From contig NC_054559.1 of the NCBI RefSeq assembly GCF_017654505.1, positions 2,575,146 to 2,639,145 of the forward strand: a DNA stretch of 64,000 bases, in the 5' to 3' direction. This DNA comes from Polyodon spathula. Its lineage: Eukaryota > Chordata > Actinopteri > Acipenseriformes > Polyodontidae. Both the position numbers and the translations under genes were made by a program. Below the pieces are notes generated by a model. That model saw nothing but the letters and a program-made list of their open reading frames with translations. It did not search any database and was not told the origin of the DNA. Below, piece after piece: positions 1 to 11,568 of the stretch (position 1 is its first letter; each line of letters begins with the position of its first letter).

Positions 1-1679
1 TCAGCCACAAACATGCATTTTCCCGGTGTGTATATCATCTTCACATCATATTTTTGCAGTCTGATCAACATGCGTTGTATCCTCATAGGACAATCGTTCA
101 ATGACTTGGCCATGATGGACACCAGCGGCTTATGGTCAGTTTCTACTTCAAAGGCTTGTCCGTAGACGTACTGGTGGAACCTTTCACTTGCATATGTGCT
201 GGCTAGGAGTTCCTTCACTATTTGAGCATATCTGGATTCTGTGCTCGTTAAGACTCTCGACACTCAACAGGTTGTCAGGTCTCTTCGTGCCGTTGGAGTA
301 GCACTGCACCTAGGCCATACTGTGATGCGTCTGCAGAAATCCTGGTGCTCCTCTCTGGGTCATAGAACTTAAGCACCAGCTCCTCCATTATTGTCTTTTT
401 CAGGTTTTTGAAGCATTCTTCCTGCTGATGGGACCACATCCACTCAGTTTTCTGCTCGAGAAGACACCTGAGTGATGCTGACTGCATTGACAGTTGGGGT
501 ATGAACTTTGCCAGGTATGTCACCATCCCTAGAAACCGTCTAACTTCATTTGGTTCTGGGGACGTTCCATGTTCTCGATGGCTGATGTTTTCCTTGGGTC
601 TGGCTTTACTCCTGCCTCGGAGAGGACATCTCCCACGAAGGTAAGTGTTTTCACGCCAAACTTTCAAACTTCTTTTCGCCAAAGTTTACTTTTCGTGTCA
701 AGTCTAGTACTTGTCTCACTCGTGCGTCATGTTCTTCTCGCGTGGACGCCCATATGATGATGTCATCCATCATGGTCTCTACCCCTGGTATATGCTCGAA
801 TATCATATGCATTGTCTTGTGGTAGACCTCTGGTGCTGAAAGAATCCCGTATGGTAGACGAAGAAATCGGTACCTGCCTTTGGGTATATTGAAGGTGCAT
901 GGCTTCGAGCTTGCCTCGTCTAGCTTCATTTGCCAGAAGCCTGATGACGCGTCCAGCTTACTGAACCACTTGGCACCAGCAAACTGCAACATGATCTCTT
1001 CTCTTGTGGGCAACTTCAACTTGAGATCCCTTGGGTCTAGACATATCCGCAGCTGTCCGTTTTTCTTGGTCAGTGTTACCAGCGAACTCACCCAGTCTGT
1101 AGGTTCATCATTTCTCTTTATCACTTTCATCCTTTCCATACGTGCAAGTTCCTTCTTAAGTTTTCCTCTCAGTGCAAAAGGAACTTTCCTGCAGGCATGG
1201 ACAACTGGAGTCACACTCTCATCCACTTGTATTTTGTGTTCACCAGGTAAACATCCAAGTCCCTTAAAAACATCTGCGTACTCCTTCAGGAGTGAGTTTT
1301 GGTCGTTTTCAGTCTGTGATGCTACTACAAACACTCTCTTTACCAGGTTGAGCCTTTCACATGTTCTGAGTCCTAGGATTGGCTTTACGCTCTTCTCCAC
1401 GATCAGTAGCTGTGTCTTGATCTGTTGTCCCCTGTGTTTGAAGGTTACCATGCAGCCTCCTTTGACTGGTACATTTTCTCCGGTATAGCCAGTCACTTTC
1501 ACTTTCACAGGGTGAATTTTGCTCTTAGTTTTTAGCGTCTTGTAGTCATCAGTGGATAATTGGTTTACCTGGGCTCCAGTATCAAGCTTGAATGGCATTA
1601 TAGTCTCACTTACAGTCAATGGCACAATCCATTCAGCTTTATAATCATCGCAACTCTGCACAGAATCAACAAAGAATTT
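1..1679 (-). pseudogene. pol of the Ty3/gypsy element: protease, RT, RNase H; broken
   Basis: The open stretch 1661-651 starts with an aspartic protease (active-site motif LDTGA) and continues into reverse transcriptase (LDPRDLK, FSKLDASSGFWQMKL, RFLRLPYGILSAP). The catalytic box reads MMDD, so the usual aromatic residue before MDD is replaced. Near 680 there is a deletion with a frameshift after the thumb region. The stretch 682-275 carries the connection (RRFLGMVTYLAKFIPQLS) and the start of RNase H (ISADASQYGLGAVL). After another frame change RNase H continues to position 1 (FEVETDHKPL). Confidence 0.9.
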
Positions 1680-1682
1680 TTA

Positions 1683-2591
1683 TGGCTCTTCACTGACTGT
1701 GTGGACCTTTTTCTTTGCAGCCCCAGCTCTGCAGCATTTTGAGAAATGGTTCCTTTTCCTGCAGTTGTTACATGATTTGCTGAATGCTGGACATGACTTC
1801 GGTTTGTGACTGCCTCTGCATCTGCCACATTTGTTCTCTGGTATTTTCTCTCTCTCTCTTGCGTTTGTTTTGTAGAGCGTTTTGTGTGCTGCTCCTCTCT
1901 CTTTAATGCATGCATGACTGTCTCATCCCTGCACAGCTCCTTAGCTTGTGCACAGGTGGTCTCTGCTGCTCTACACATGTTCACTGTCAAATGTCAAATC
2001 TTGCTCACGTAGTAATCTTTCCCTAAGTCCATTATCAGGTATTCCACAGACTACTCTGTCTTTGATGAGAGAGTCTTTTAAATTTCCAAAATAACATGTT
2101 TTACTCAGTGTGTGTAGCTCAGCTATATACTGATCAAAACTTATTCCCTGTTTCTGATCACAGGAGAAAAACTTGTATCTCTCAAACGTGATGTTCTGGC
2201 TTGGTACAAAGTACTCCTCAAACTTAGCCATGAGCACATTCAAAGTTAAATTTGCCTCGTCAAGTTAAAAGCTATTATAAATATCCAAAGCATCTTCCCC
2301 TATGACATGCAGAAAAATGGACGCTTTCAGTTTTTCATAGTTTCCCCCAGCTCCACTTGCAGCTAGATATATATTGAATCTCTGCTTGAAACGTTTCCAG
2401 TTATCAGCAAGATTGCCAATCAACTGCATAGGTGTGGGCGGGCTTAACTTATCCATGACGGGAAACACTCCTGGTACAAGAATTTCTCTTACTTGGTTTG
2501 ATTGCTGATCATCGGCAACAGTATTCTCTCCTGCTTGGGTGAGTTGCTCCTCAGTTTCACTTGCACTGGTATTGCTTGTTGTTTTGCTCAT
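1683..2591 (-). pseudogene. gag of the Ty3/gypsy element, broken
   Basis: Gag forms the nucleocapsid particle. The N-terminal part (2591 to 2268) has the motif WKRFKQRFNIYL typical of gypsy gag. A TAA at 2265-2267 interrupts the frame, which then resumes to 1974. A frameshift follows. Further along, in another frame, are two zinc knuckles near 1750-1830: CGRCRGSHKPKSC and CNNCRKRNHFSKCC. A TAA at 1680-1682 separates this part from the pol frame. The protein cannot be made intact. Confidence 0.85.
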
Positions 2592-2732
2592 CTGTGTTAG
2601 CTAGCGTTTTCTCTCCACTACTCATGCTTCCCTTTCAGCCTCGTGTAGCAGCTGTTTACTTTCGTTTTCACTCGCGGCACTTGTGGCATTTTACTGAGTC
2701 TTTTCTTTGTTTGCTCCGTCTATGCTCGCCAA

Positions 2733-2751
2733 CATCCCACGGCTGACACCA
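2733..2751 (-). other. tRNA primer-binding site, tRNA-Leu type
   Basis: Immediately after the LTR the minus strand reads TGGTGTCAGCCGTGGGATG. TGG pairs with a tRNA CCA end and TGTCAG plus GTGGG resemble the complement of vertebrate tRNA-Leu 3' ends, with about two mismatches. The assignment to leucine tRNA is from memory of that tRNA end. Confidence 0.65.
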
Positions 2752-2931
2752 TGTTATGTTTGTTCCTTTAATAATGACAAACAGGGCGTAGGTTTATAAC
2801 CTTTATTAACAAACGTAAACTAGCTAATCGGATACAACTCTCAGCTCAGCTCCCCGGTTAGTAACATATCCATGTACGTCATTTCCGCTCTGCCTGTCGG
2901 GAACTGGAGTCCTTGTTATTAACACATAACA
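2752..2931 (-). repeat. 5' LTR of the Ty3/gypsy element (180 bp)
   Basis: On the minus strand the segment starts TGTTATGTG and ends AACATAACA, the TG...CA ends typical of LTRs. It contains AATAAA near the middle, a plausible polyadenylation signal. It lies directly against the primer-binding site. The partner LTR is beyond the left edge, so the boundaries rest on end structure alone. Confidence 0.75.
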
Positions 2932-2939
2932 ACACAGTC

Positions 2940-4014
2940 TCTGATTTACAAAAATAATTTCTCACCTCATAAATATTTCATTTGGAACAACAGAGATATT
3001 AGATTAAAAAATAAGTCTTTATTTTTCCGCAATTGGTTTGTTAAGAATATACTCTTAGTTAGTCAACTTCTCCATGCTACAGGTCAACTTTTCAGTTCTG
3101 CGGTTTCTATCTGAATTTACATTTCCTGTCACAGTTAAGGGATATGCTATTGTTTTTGATGCCATTCCCTGTGCTGTGAGAATGCTTTACAGAGTGCAAC
3201 CAAAGGTGCTTCTTGCCCTTTGCCCTCTTTAGAACCAAATGATATATTTATGGGACATGATTACCTTCTTCATGACAAAAAGAATAACAATAACGAGATC
3301 GGGTCTCTTATTCAAAGTGACAGTATCTCTGTTGCCTCTGCTGTTGCATACTGGAATTGTGTTTTTGTAGGTGTTAACTGGGAAGACTCCTGGGCACTTT
3401 GTAGAAAATACTTATTGACCAACAAGGTTAAGGAGATATCATATAGGATTATCCATAAATGTTACCCAGTTAAATACAACCTAAAAAAAAAATTAAACCT
3501 GGCATTGACCTTAACTGCGCCTTCTGCGATATTTACTCTGAAACTATAACTCATTTATTTGGAATTGTAGTTACTGATTTTTTTTTTTTTTTTGGACTGA
3601 CCTAACCAACTGTATACATAAACAGATAAATAATAAAATAAAATTTAATTAAATTTGGGATGCGTCTTATTCGGAATAATAAAATATGTGAAAACAGACC
3701 TAAATGAAATTTTTCTGGTAATTCTCTTGATCTTGTTGGCCAAATTCCATATCCATAAATGTAAATTTACTCTCCAAAAACCTAATTCGTTCATGTTTTC
3801 AAAAGAAATTGAACAATATGTTAGTATAATAAAGAAAATCTAATAACAAAAAAAGCTATAAAGTCTATGTATAATTATATGTTGCGATTCTTGCCCCCGT
3901 CCATGATAATTTTATATTACAACTGATGTCTATTGATTGAAACCATTTTGCCTCTATTTTCTGTTTTGCTTTTTTCTTGATTTCCTATCCTGCGACAGTC
4001 AAAAAAAAAAAAGT
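2940..4014 (+). mobile_element. L1-Tx1-type LINE, 3' end, decayed
   Basis: Translation gives scattered pieces that read like the C-terminal third of a Tx1/L1 ORF2: FFRNWFVKNILLVSQLLHATG near 3030, NWEDSWALCRKYLLTNKVKE and SYRIIHKCYPVKYNLKKK near 3375-3500, and ILLAKFHIHKCKFTLQKPN near 3740. The frame is broken several times. An A-run near 4001-4012 may be the tail. The upstream end is undefined because the element is 5'-truncated or abuts the LTR. Family assignment is by remembered similarity, not by a search. Confidence 0.6.
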
Positions 4015-4099
4015 TACTAACAGCATTTAAATTGACCATATAATTAATATCGCAACGAATGTATTAATATAACTGTACTGTTAAAATAAATAATACAAA

Positions 4100-4335
4100 A
4101 ATCATAAACATCAAGATTCTTTTTTAAAATTCTCTTGTCAGCACGCGGTGATGACGTAGAGGCAAGCAAACGGTTAGCGTAACAGAGTGACGTGCGGTTC
4201 GGAGAGAGAGAGTTTAAATTTGAATTTGAAGTTCAGTTTGAGAGAGCGAGAGCGGGAGAAGGACAAGGACAAGCACACGTGCAACATGGAGTTTTAATCG
4301 TCGAGCAAAGACAGGTCTTAATTGTGCCTACAGGT
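4100..4335 (+). promoter_or_regulatory. Candidate promoter and non-coding first exon
   Basis: This stretch is richer in CpG than its AT-rich surroundings and holds two TGACGT cores (4151 region and near 4188), which resemble CRE/ATF sites. It ends with a possible splice donor CTACAG|GTACCTG at about 4335. A good acceptor (polypyrimidine tract then TTTCAAG) follows at about 4408. It could serve the coding-like exon at 4409, but it could equally be the edge of an unrecognised repeat. Confidence 0.25.
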
Positions 4336-4599
4336 ACCTGTTTTCATGCTGCCAGCTAACATTTTAAAATAATGACAGCTTTTGTATTATATTATTTTCA
4401 AGACAAATCAATGGAGGTAGGAAGGGATGATTTACATAGGAACATAAGAACATAAGAAAGTTTACAAATGAGAGGAGGCCATTCGGCCCATCTTGCTCGT
4501 TTGGTTGTTAGTAGCTTATTGATCCCAAAATCTCATCAAGCAGCTTCTTGAAGGATCCCAGGGTGTCAGCTTCAACAACATTACTGGGGAGTTGATTCC

Positions 4600-7330
4600 A
4601 GACCCTCACAATTCTCTGTGTAAAAAGTGCCTCCTATTTTCTGTTATGAATGCCCCTTTGTCTAAACTCCATTTGTGACCCCTGGTCCTTGTTTCTTTTT
4701 TCAGGCTGAAAAAGTCCCTTGCGTCGACACTGTCAATACCTTTTAGAATTTTGAATGCTTGAATTAGGTCGCCACGTAGTCTTCTTTGTTCAAGACTGAA
4801 CAGATTCAATTCTTTTAGCCTGTCTGCATATGACATGCCCTTTAAGCCCGGAATAATTCTGGTCGCTCTTCTTTGCACTCTTTCTAGAGCAGCAATATCT
4901 TTTTTATAGCGAGGTGACCAGAACTGCACACAATATTCAAGATGAGGTCTTACTAGTGCATTGTACAGTTTTAACATTACTTCCCTTGATTTAAATTCAA
5001 CACTTTTCACAATGTATCCGAGCATCTTGTTAGCCTTTTTTATAGCTTCCCCACATTGTCTAGATGAACACATTTCTGAGTCAATAAAAACTCCTAGGTC
5101 TTTTTCATAGATTCCTTCTCCAATTTCAGTATCTCCCATATGATATTTATAATGTACATTTTTAATTCCTGCGTGCAGTACCTTACACTTTTCTCTATTA
5201 AATGTCATTTGCCATGTGTCTGCCCAGTTCTGAATCTTGTCTAGATCATTTTGAATGACCTTTGCTGCTGCAACAGTGTTTGCCACTCCTCCTACTTTTG
5301 TGTCGTCTGCAAATTTAACAAGTTTGCTTACTATACCAGAATCTAAATCATTAATGTAGATTAGGAATAGCAGAGGACCTAATACTGATCCCTGTGGTAC
5401 ACCACTGGTTACCACACTCCATTCTGAGGTTTTTCCTCTAATCAGTACTTTCTGTTTTCTACATGTTAACCACTCCCTAATCCATGTACATGTGTTTCCT
5501 TGAATCCCAACTGCGTTCAGTTTGAGAATTAATCTTTTGTGCGGGACTTTGTCAAAAGCTTTCTGGAAATCTAAATAAACCATGTCATATGCTTTGCAAT
5601 TATCCATTATCGATGTTGCATCCTCAAAAAAATCAAGCAAGTTAGTTAGACACGATCTCCCTTTCCTAAAACCATGTTGACTGTCTCCCAGGACCCTGTT
5701 ACCATATAGGTAATTTTCCATTTTGGATCTTATTATAGTTTCCATAAGTTTGCATATAATAGAAGTCAGGCTTACTGGTCTGTAGTTACCTGGTTCAGTT
5801 TTGTTTCCCTTTTTGTGGATCGGTATTACGTTTGCAATTTTCCAGTCTGTCGGTACCACCCCTGTGTCAAGAGACTGCTGCATGATCTTGGTTAGCGGTT
5901 TGTAAATTACTTCTTTCATTTCTTTGAGTACTACTGGGAGGATCTCATCTGGCCCAGGGGATTTGTTTATTTTAAGAGCTCCTAGTCCCTTTAACACTTC
6001 TGCCTCGGTTATGCTAAAGTTATTTAAAACTGGATAGGAACTGGATGACATGTGGGGCATGTTGTCAGTATCTTCCTTTGTAAAAACTTGTGAAAAGTAA
6101 TCATTTAATATATTTGCTATTTTTTTTTCTTCATCTACGATTTTGCCATTTGTATCTCTTAAACATTTAATCTCCTCTTTGAATGTTCTCTTGCTGTTGT
6201 AATATTGGAAAAACATTTTGGAATTGGTTTTAGCCCCCTTAGCAATGTTCATTTCTATTTCTCTCTTGGCCTTTCTAACTTCCTTTTTGACTTGCGTTTG
6301 CAGTTCCGTGTACTCTTTCTGCGTACTTTCTTTTTGGTCCTTTTTTAATGCTCTGTAAAGTGCCTTTTTTTCGCTGAATATTTTTTTTAATTGATCTATT
6401 AAACCATTTTGGCAATTTAGTTTTACATTTAGATTTGTCTACTTTAGGGATATAATTGTTTTGCGCCTCTAGTACTACATTTTTGAAGAACAACCATCCT
6501 TCTTCTGTGGGTGTTTTCTCTATTTTACTCCAATCTACTTCTGTTAGTCTCTGTTTCATACCTTCATAGTTTGCTTTTCTAAAATTGTAAACCTTAGCTT
6601 TAGTCATTACTTTTGGGGTTTTAAAAAAACACTTCAAATGAGACCATGTTGTGGTCTGAGTTTGCCAGTGGTTCTCTGACCTCTGTTTTAGTTATTCTGT
6701 CTTCGTTATTTGAAAAGACTAAATCAAGGCATGCCTCCCCTCTAGTCAGTGCCTTGACAAATTGTGTTAGGAAGCAGTCATTTGTCATTTCCACCATTTC
6801 AATTTCATCCTTCGTGCTACCCACCGGGTTTTCCCATTTTATTTGGGGGAAGTTGAAATCCCCCATTAGTATGGCTTCTCCTTTGCTACACGCATTTCTA
6901 ATGTCATTGTATAACAGATTATTTTGCTCACCGTCTGAATCTGGCGGTCTATAGCATGCTCCTATTATTATGCCCTTTGAATTTTTGTCTGTTATTCTGA
7001 CCCATATTGATTCGGTTTTATTTTCTTTGTCCAGGTTTAACACCTGGGCTTCAAGACTGTTTCTTATGTATAGCGCTACCCCTCCTCCTCTTCTGTCCTG
7101 CCTCTCTTTCCTATACAGTGTATACCCACAAATATTATATTCGTCCCCATCACTCTCAGACAACCACGTTTCTGTAACACCTATCACATCATAGTTACCT
7201 GTTAGTGCAGTAGCTTCAAGTTCTAGAATTTTGTTTCTGATACTTCTAGCATTTAGATAAATACATTTAATGGTTGTCTTACCTGAGTTGTTGTTCTTGT
7301 TTTGATGCGGTCTCCATTCGGTTTTTTTGT
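4600..7330 (-). pseudogene. LINE A ORF2: endonuclease and reverse transcriptase, frameshifted
   Basis: ORF2 nicks target DNA and copies the LINE RNA into it. The first part (7280-6630) has the APE endonuclease motifs TETWLS, ACYRPPDSD, LMGDFNFP and SDHNMVSFE. Reverse transcriptase (6250-4610) shows YRPVSLTSI, GFRKGRSC, VYLDFQKAFDKVP, SGVPQGSVLGP and KFADDTK with both catalytic aspartates. Extra bases in runs near 6615 and 6367, and a missing base near 4625, shift the frame. Otherwise it matches copy C closely. Confidence 0.92.
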
Positions 7331-7351
7331 TGATTTCTCCCCCCTTCCTTT

Positions 7352-8287
7352 CTAGTTTAAATGCTTCTGAACCTGCTCGAGGATCTTTTCTCCGAGTAGA
7401 CTGGTTCCCTTGTTATTTAAGTGTAGTCCGTCCCGTCTATACAGATAGTCCTCGTTGTAGAATGTGGTCCAATGATCAAGACAGGTGTAGCCTTCCCTTG
7501 TGCACCACGTCTTCAGCCATACGTTTTGATTAATTATTTCCAGCTGTCCATATGGTCCTTTGCAAGGTGCCGGTAGTATACCAGAAAATACCACAGTTTT
7601 GGTTTTCTTTTTTAATTTCCTTCCTAGCTCTCTGAATTTGTTTTGCAGGGATTTTGGTCTGTCTCTTCCCATGTTGTTTGTACCAATATGGACGACTACT
7701 ACCGGGTTGTCTCCTGTTCGTTCTAGGAGCCTGTCCACGTTCTCAGTGATGTGCTTGATAGAGGCTCCCGGAAGGCAGCACACTGTTGTAGTAAGGGGGT
7801 CCAAACTTGCTGTGTTTCTCAATATGGAGTCCCCAACAATCATGACCTCCCTTCTTTTTGCTGTCTGTTCACCACTGTCAATGTGATCCTGGATGTTGTT
7901 CCTTTCATTCTCTTGTTGTTGGTTCTGCTCATCAAAATTCTGAAGTGACTCAAATCTGTTGGTTGTTTTGATTTCTGGTGGTTGTGTTTGACAAAGTTTC
8001 TTTTTTTCCCTGCTTCTCCCTACCTGAACCCAGCTTTTCTGACCTTCTATCTCCTTGGTGGCTTTCAGTCTGTTAGGGGTGATGCAGACTTCCATGAATT
8101 GTGGGTGTGCCAGTTCCTCAAGATCCTGTTGCTGTCTCACTTCTTCCAGCTCCATTTCTAGCATACTTACTAGTTTATGCAAATCCTGGATCGCGCTGCA
8201 CTTTACGCACACTTGGTTTAGCTCTGCTGCATTTTCTCAGATTTCCCACATCAAGCAGGTGTTACAGATTACTGGCTTGAAGACCAT
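7352..8287 (-). pseudogene. LINE A ORF1: zinc ribbon plus SGNH domain, one stop
   Basis: ORF1 proteins of CR1 elements bind RNA and often carry an esterase domain. The start ATG is at 8287-8285 (MVFKPVIC). CxxC pairs near the N-terminus (CNTC, CVKC) look zinc-binding. A TGA replaces a CGA codon just after MWEI, so the long open part starts downstream. The SGNH hydrolase blocks are visible: GDSILRN (catalytic Ser), HIGTNN, and DGLHLNNKG (Asp and His near the C-terminus). A stretch present in copy C between NTAS and LDP is missing. Copy B shares the same stop. Confidence 0.88.
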
Positions 8288-8553
8288 GTTGAGGGTTTTT
8301 TTTTTTTTTTTTTTTTGAAGTTTAGTTTCTTCTGCAGCCGTTAACCTGCTTTCAAACTGCAAATTTGATAGATGGGGAAGATCAGACGGAATACAGTAAA
8401 ACAATAACCCAGTGCCAAGCAGTTGACGATGATGAGGGCTGGGCGCAAGTGTATTGGCCCAGTTCTGCAAATAATGCACGTAAAAAATCTGTGGATGCAG
8501 CAAATTTTGCTAAGTACCCCGCGAAGATACTAATGATGAGTGGTGAGTATATG

Positions 8554-9183
8554 GCTGTAATTGTTCGCTTATTTGGAAGTTTAAATGTGCAGACATGCCA
8601 TACAAGTTGCAATGTAATAAATTACATCATTAATACAAACGTTTGTTTTTAAATCCTATGTAACTGAGAAACTTTTAAACCGATATTCCAGAGTTTATTT
8701 CAAATAGAAATGTAAAAAAAAAAAAAACGTTTATTATAATTAACGGCTTTACCCTTTTTAATAATCAACAGCACTGGCCGTCCAAGCAGTAACGAGTTCG
8801 GAACCACATTACTTTTGATTCAATAACGTTTTTATTGTTCCTTAAGTCATGTACAGCAAAGTCACCTGCTCTAATAGCATATCGCTCCTCCCCCCGATGG
8901 ACCTCTGGGCTGGCAATCATCTCAGTAGTGCACAAGACATTGTTAGGACTGCAGGGGGGCTAGCACGCTACATACAATACGTTATAAATCAGTAATTTGT
9001 CATAGCTACATTGCTTTAGACATTAAATGTGTTTTTGTTAACTGGTGCCTACAATTACCGGGGGGAAAAGGAACAATTTTATAAGGGGAGAAGATATCTG
9101 GAAACCGGAGACTGTCCAGAGAGAATAAAATTAAATAAAATAAATAAAAACATAAAAGATTTGCTTATGATGAAGAGAGCGAT
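8554..9183. other. No recognisable feature
   Basis: AT-rich sequence with short A-runs (8713-8726). I see no convincing exon, repeat family or RNA gene here. Confidence 0.5.
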
Positions 9184-9715
9184 AGGGTCAATTGCAACGA
9201 ACTTGCAGAGTTAGTACGGAGCTGCGTACTAGCTAGTACGGTACTATCTCGGGATCACCCCCAACTGCGTACTAATTTAATACAAATTGCAAAGAAAAAA
9301 AAAATGCGGAACAAAGTTGAGGACTAGCTGATCTCCAGCTTTAGACGATAAGGATTGTGGTTTGTTTTGGTGTGCTTCTAAGCAAGAACTGCGGAGGACC
9401 GGGGCTCAAAATCTGAGCGATTGGTACAAATTATATTTTAATAGGGTGTTTTTTAGTAAAAGCTTTTTTTTAAAACGAAACCTAAGCATCTCAGTTTATT
9501 TATTTTGAATTATTCATACTTAAGTTTTAAACTTGAAAGGGTATATTTACGCACAACAAATACTGAGTTGGCCCTTAGCTTTTTTTTTTTTTTAAATCAA
9601 AATGAGACCTCCCCCACGCAAGCATCGACAAACTTGCTTTGTGTTTGTATGTAGTCTAAACATTGAATACAATATGTATGTATTTATTTTAAATATTTAA
9701 AAAAAGAAAATGCAT

Positions 9716-9786
9716 TGCACAGACAGAGATTGAACCCAGCACCTGCAGCCCAGCGCCGATCCGCTGTACGAGAGCCGCGACACCTT
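9716..9786 (-). repeat. tRNA-related SINE head or tRNA pseudogene
   Basis: Read on the minus strand, the segment has an A-box-like TCGTACAGCGGATCGGCGC and a B-box-like GGGTTCAATCTC about 30 bases further on, the spacing of a tRNA-type Pol III promoter. It does not fold as a clean tRNA by eye. An old SINE head is the likelier reading. Confidence 0.4.
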
Positions 9787-10098
9787 ATCAATGTATCAAT
9801 ATAGTTGTATTGCGTCACCTACCAGTCCTGACCCCTATTCCATGCAAGCTACAGACTACTAAAAGCATACATTGACAAGTATATTGCAATGCCATCCCTA
9901 TATATAATTATGTAAATGTATTTTATATGTAAAATATGGGTACGTGGATTTGTGATTATGAATTGTTGAGTTACAAAAATTGTCAATACATTTTGGGAAT
10001 GCACATTTGTTCCACTTAGTAGGGTACTATAAATCGTTAGTCTACAAAAAGGATTAGACTAACTTAGGTCTCGTACTAAGAGCTCGTATCCTCTAGAG

Positions 10099-10690
10099 TA
10101 GGGGTTCCCAAACTATGGGGCGCGCCTCCCTTGACGTGTCAAGGTAAGCGCGAGCTGTGTGGTTTTTTTTTTTGGAGGTTGGACGATTTGAAAAAAAACG
10201 AATACATTATAATATTTTAAATATATTATATTTAAAAATAACTAAAATAAAATTACACAAAAAGCTTTTGTTTAGCGTGCTAATGTTCCTATCAACTGTG
10301 AAACGTCACACGTACATTGTGTTGTTCCCCCTCCCCGCCCCCAAGTAAACTTAAAAACTTTATCAGCAGCGCGCATACAGTGAGAAACAGCTTTAATGAG
10401 AAATTGGTTGTTTTGTGACAAAGGTAGAAAAACGTAGAATGCAAGCCGAAGTGAGGGCAGTTGAGGTGATTCCAGTAAAACGCAGAAACCTGAAATATAA
10501 GGAAGCATATTTAAAACTGGGCTTTACATGGAGCGGGTCCAGCGGTGCACCGAATCTCGAATGTGTTTTAAACAGCAAGAATTGCAAACCACGGTGTGCA
10601 GCCCTGCAAGCTACGCCGGCATCTCGAAACAACGCACCCTACCTTAGTATCTAAACCAGTGAAGTATTTTCCGAGGAAGCTCAATGAGTA
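10099..10690 (+). mobile_element. hAT transposon remnant with BED-finger coding piece
   Basis: The left edge TAGGGGTTCCCAAACTATGG resembles hAT inverted ends of the ZBED type. At 10490-10560 the plus strand encodes KYKEAYLKLGFTWSG followed by NLECVL, which reads like the BED zinc-finger start of ZBED5/SCAND3-like transposases. The rest of the transposase is gone and the frame fails within 250 bases. No right end was found. Confidence 0.55.
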
Positions 10691-11568
10691 TTTATTTATT
10701 GCCTTTATGTAGCGCTTTTTATACAAAGTATCGCAAAACGCTGTACAATACAGTAGTTTGTATAGCATGTCACACATACAACTGCCATAATCAAACCATT
10801 TAAATAACAGTATACACAATAATACAAAAGCAGCAATTAAGTTACAGTAAAACCCACTAAGAAGAAAGTTAACAGGACAAAAAAAAACATTTTAGTTGCC
10901 TAAATGTGTACTCTTTTTAAATAAATTTTTCTGAAACTCATACTGCTCTATATTGAACAAATCCCATCTACTTTTTTATTCATTTTTTGCAACATATAGG
11001 ATTTTCAGTTTGTTGTATTGTTTTAGTAAACTAGGGAGGCACAATAACTCCACTGCTCTAGAGGGCAGCAGGAGTTATTTTTTGGTTTATTGCAACTGAG
11101 ACATTTTTTATTATGCAGCTGACTTAACTTCAGCTGCCAAGTTCGTTGCAATTGGTATTTAACTTGCATACTAGTTTAGAACAGAGCTGCATACTAACCA
11201 CGGGATCATCCCCAGTTAGTACGCTGCTTTCAGCTCATTGCAATTAACCCATAGCGATGAAGTAAAAAGAAAGAAGGTACAATCTCTTGGTGTTTATAAT
11301 TAACCGAAGAGGTACACCAGTTTCAAATGTGGGTACTGTACATTTGCAGCAAAATTCCACAATAATTTATGTTTCTGTTGTGCAGCATTTGTACGTTTTT
11401 ATTGTGGATTGCTCATTTTCAGCACACATTTTCTAAATGAAAGCAGAGCATTTAAGAATGTCTATTCCGATGACATTATACATTGACAGCAGATTAATTT
11501 GGGAGAGCGATGTTTTTGTATTTCTCAATGTTTCTCTTTATATCTGAAATGACATTCTATCATTTTAG

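Larger units (their letters stand above)
1..2931 (-). mobile_element. Ty3/gypsy LTR retrotransposon, left-truncated by the window edge
   Basis: Reading the minus strand from 2931 gives an LTR, a primer-binding site, gag with two CCHC zinc knuckles, then pol in the order protease, reverse transcriptase, connection and RNase H. RNase H runs off position 1, so integrase and the 3' LTR are outside the window. The order and motifs fit Ty3/gypsy, probably the mag-like branch because of the paired zinc knuckles; the branch is inference. Several stops and frameshifts show the copy is inactive. Confidence 0.9.
4437..8360 (-). mobile_element. CR1-like LINE, copy A (5'-truncated, nearly full length)
   Basis: The minus strand carries ORF1 (8287-7352) and ORF2 (about 7330-4600) and ends on the left in the family 3' sequence with repeated ACATAAGA units (the reverse of TTCTTATG). 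The 5' end stops inside the untranslated leader at 8360, at the point matching about 55786 in copy C. Compared with copy C, three 1-bp changes break ORF2, all in mononucleotide runs (near 6615, 6367 and 4625). Confidence 0.93.
4409..8553 (+). pseudogene. Unrecognised host-like exon split by LINE A
   Basis: After an acceptor at 4408 the plus strand starts an ATG frame (MEVGRDDLH at 4417-4436). The frame stops at the LINE A 3' end. On the far side of the LINE, from 8361, an open frame continues with NLIDGEDQTEYSKTI and later DDDEGWAQVYWP, ending at a good donor (AGTG|GTGAGT, 8553/8554). Skipping the LINE joins the two halves in frame. I do not recognise the protein. A 3.9-kb insertion in a coding exon would disable the gene unless other copies exist. 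The joining is inference. Confidence 0.35.
9184..11253. mobile_element. Candidate 2.07-kb DNA transposon with inverted ends
   Basis: The left end reads GGGTCAATTGCAACGAACTT from 9187, and the right end reversed reads GGGTTAATTGCAATGAGCT from 11250. Both sides are flanked by ATA, a possible 3-bp target duplication. Each end is followed by a related internal stretch with AGCTGC, TAGTAC and GGGATCA cores. The right end carries a second copy of the terminal motif at 11139-11156. No transposase is visible, and a SINE-like piece and a hAT remnant lie inside. The family is not recognised. Confidence 0.45.

Noticed and set aside
880..1488. 202-residue plus-strand open frame
   Set aside because: It is the antisense of the gypsy protease/RT frame and has no motif of its own.
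7560..7948. Plus-strand frames rich in Leu/Phe that look membrane-like
   Set aside because: They are antisense to the SGNH domain of LINE ORF1 and recur unchanged at every copy in opposite orientation.
9716..9786. Functional tRNA gene
   Set aside because: The boxes are imperfect and no clean cloverleaf or terminator is seen.
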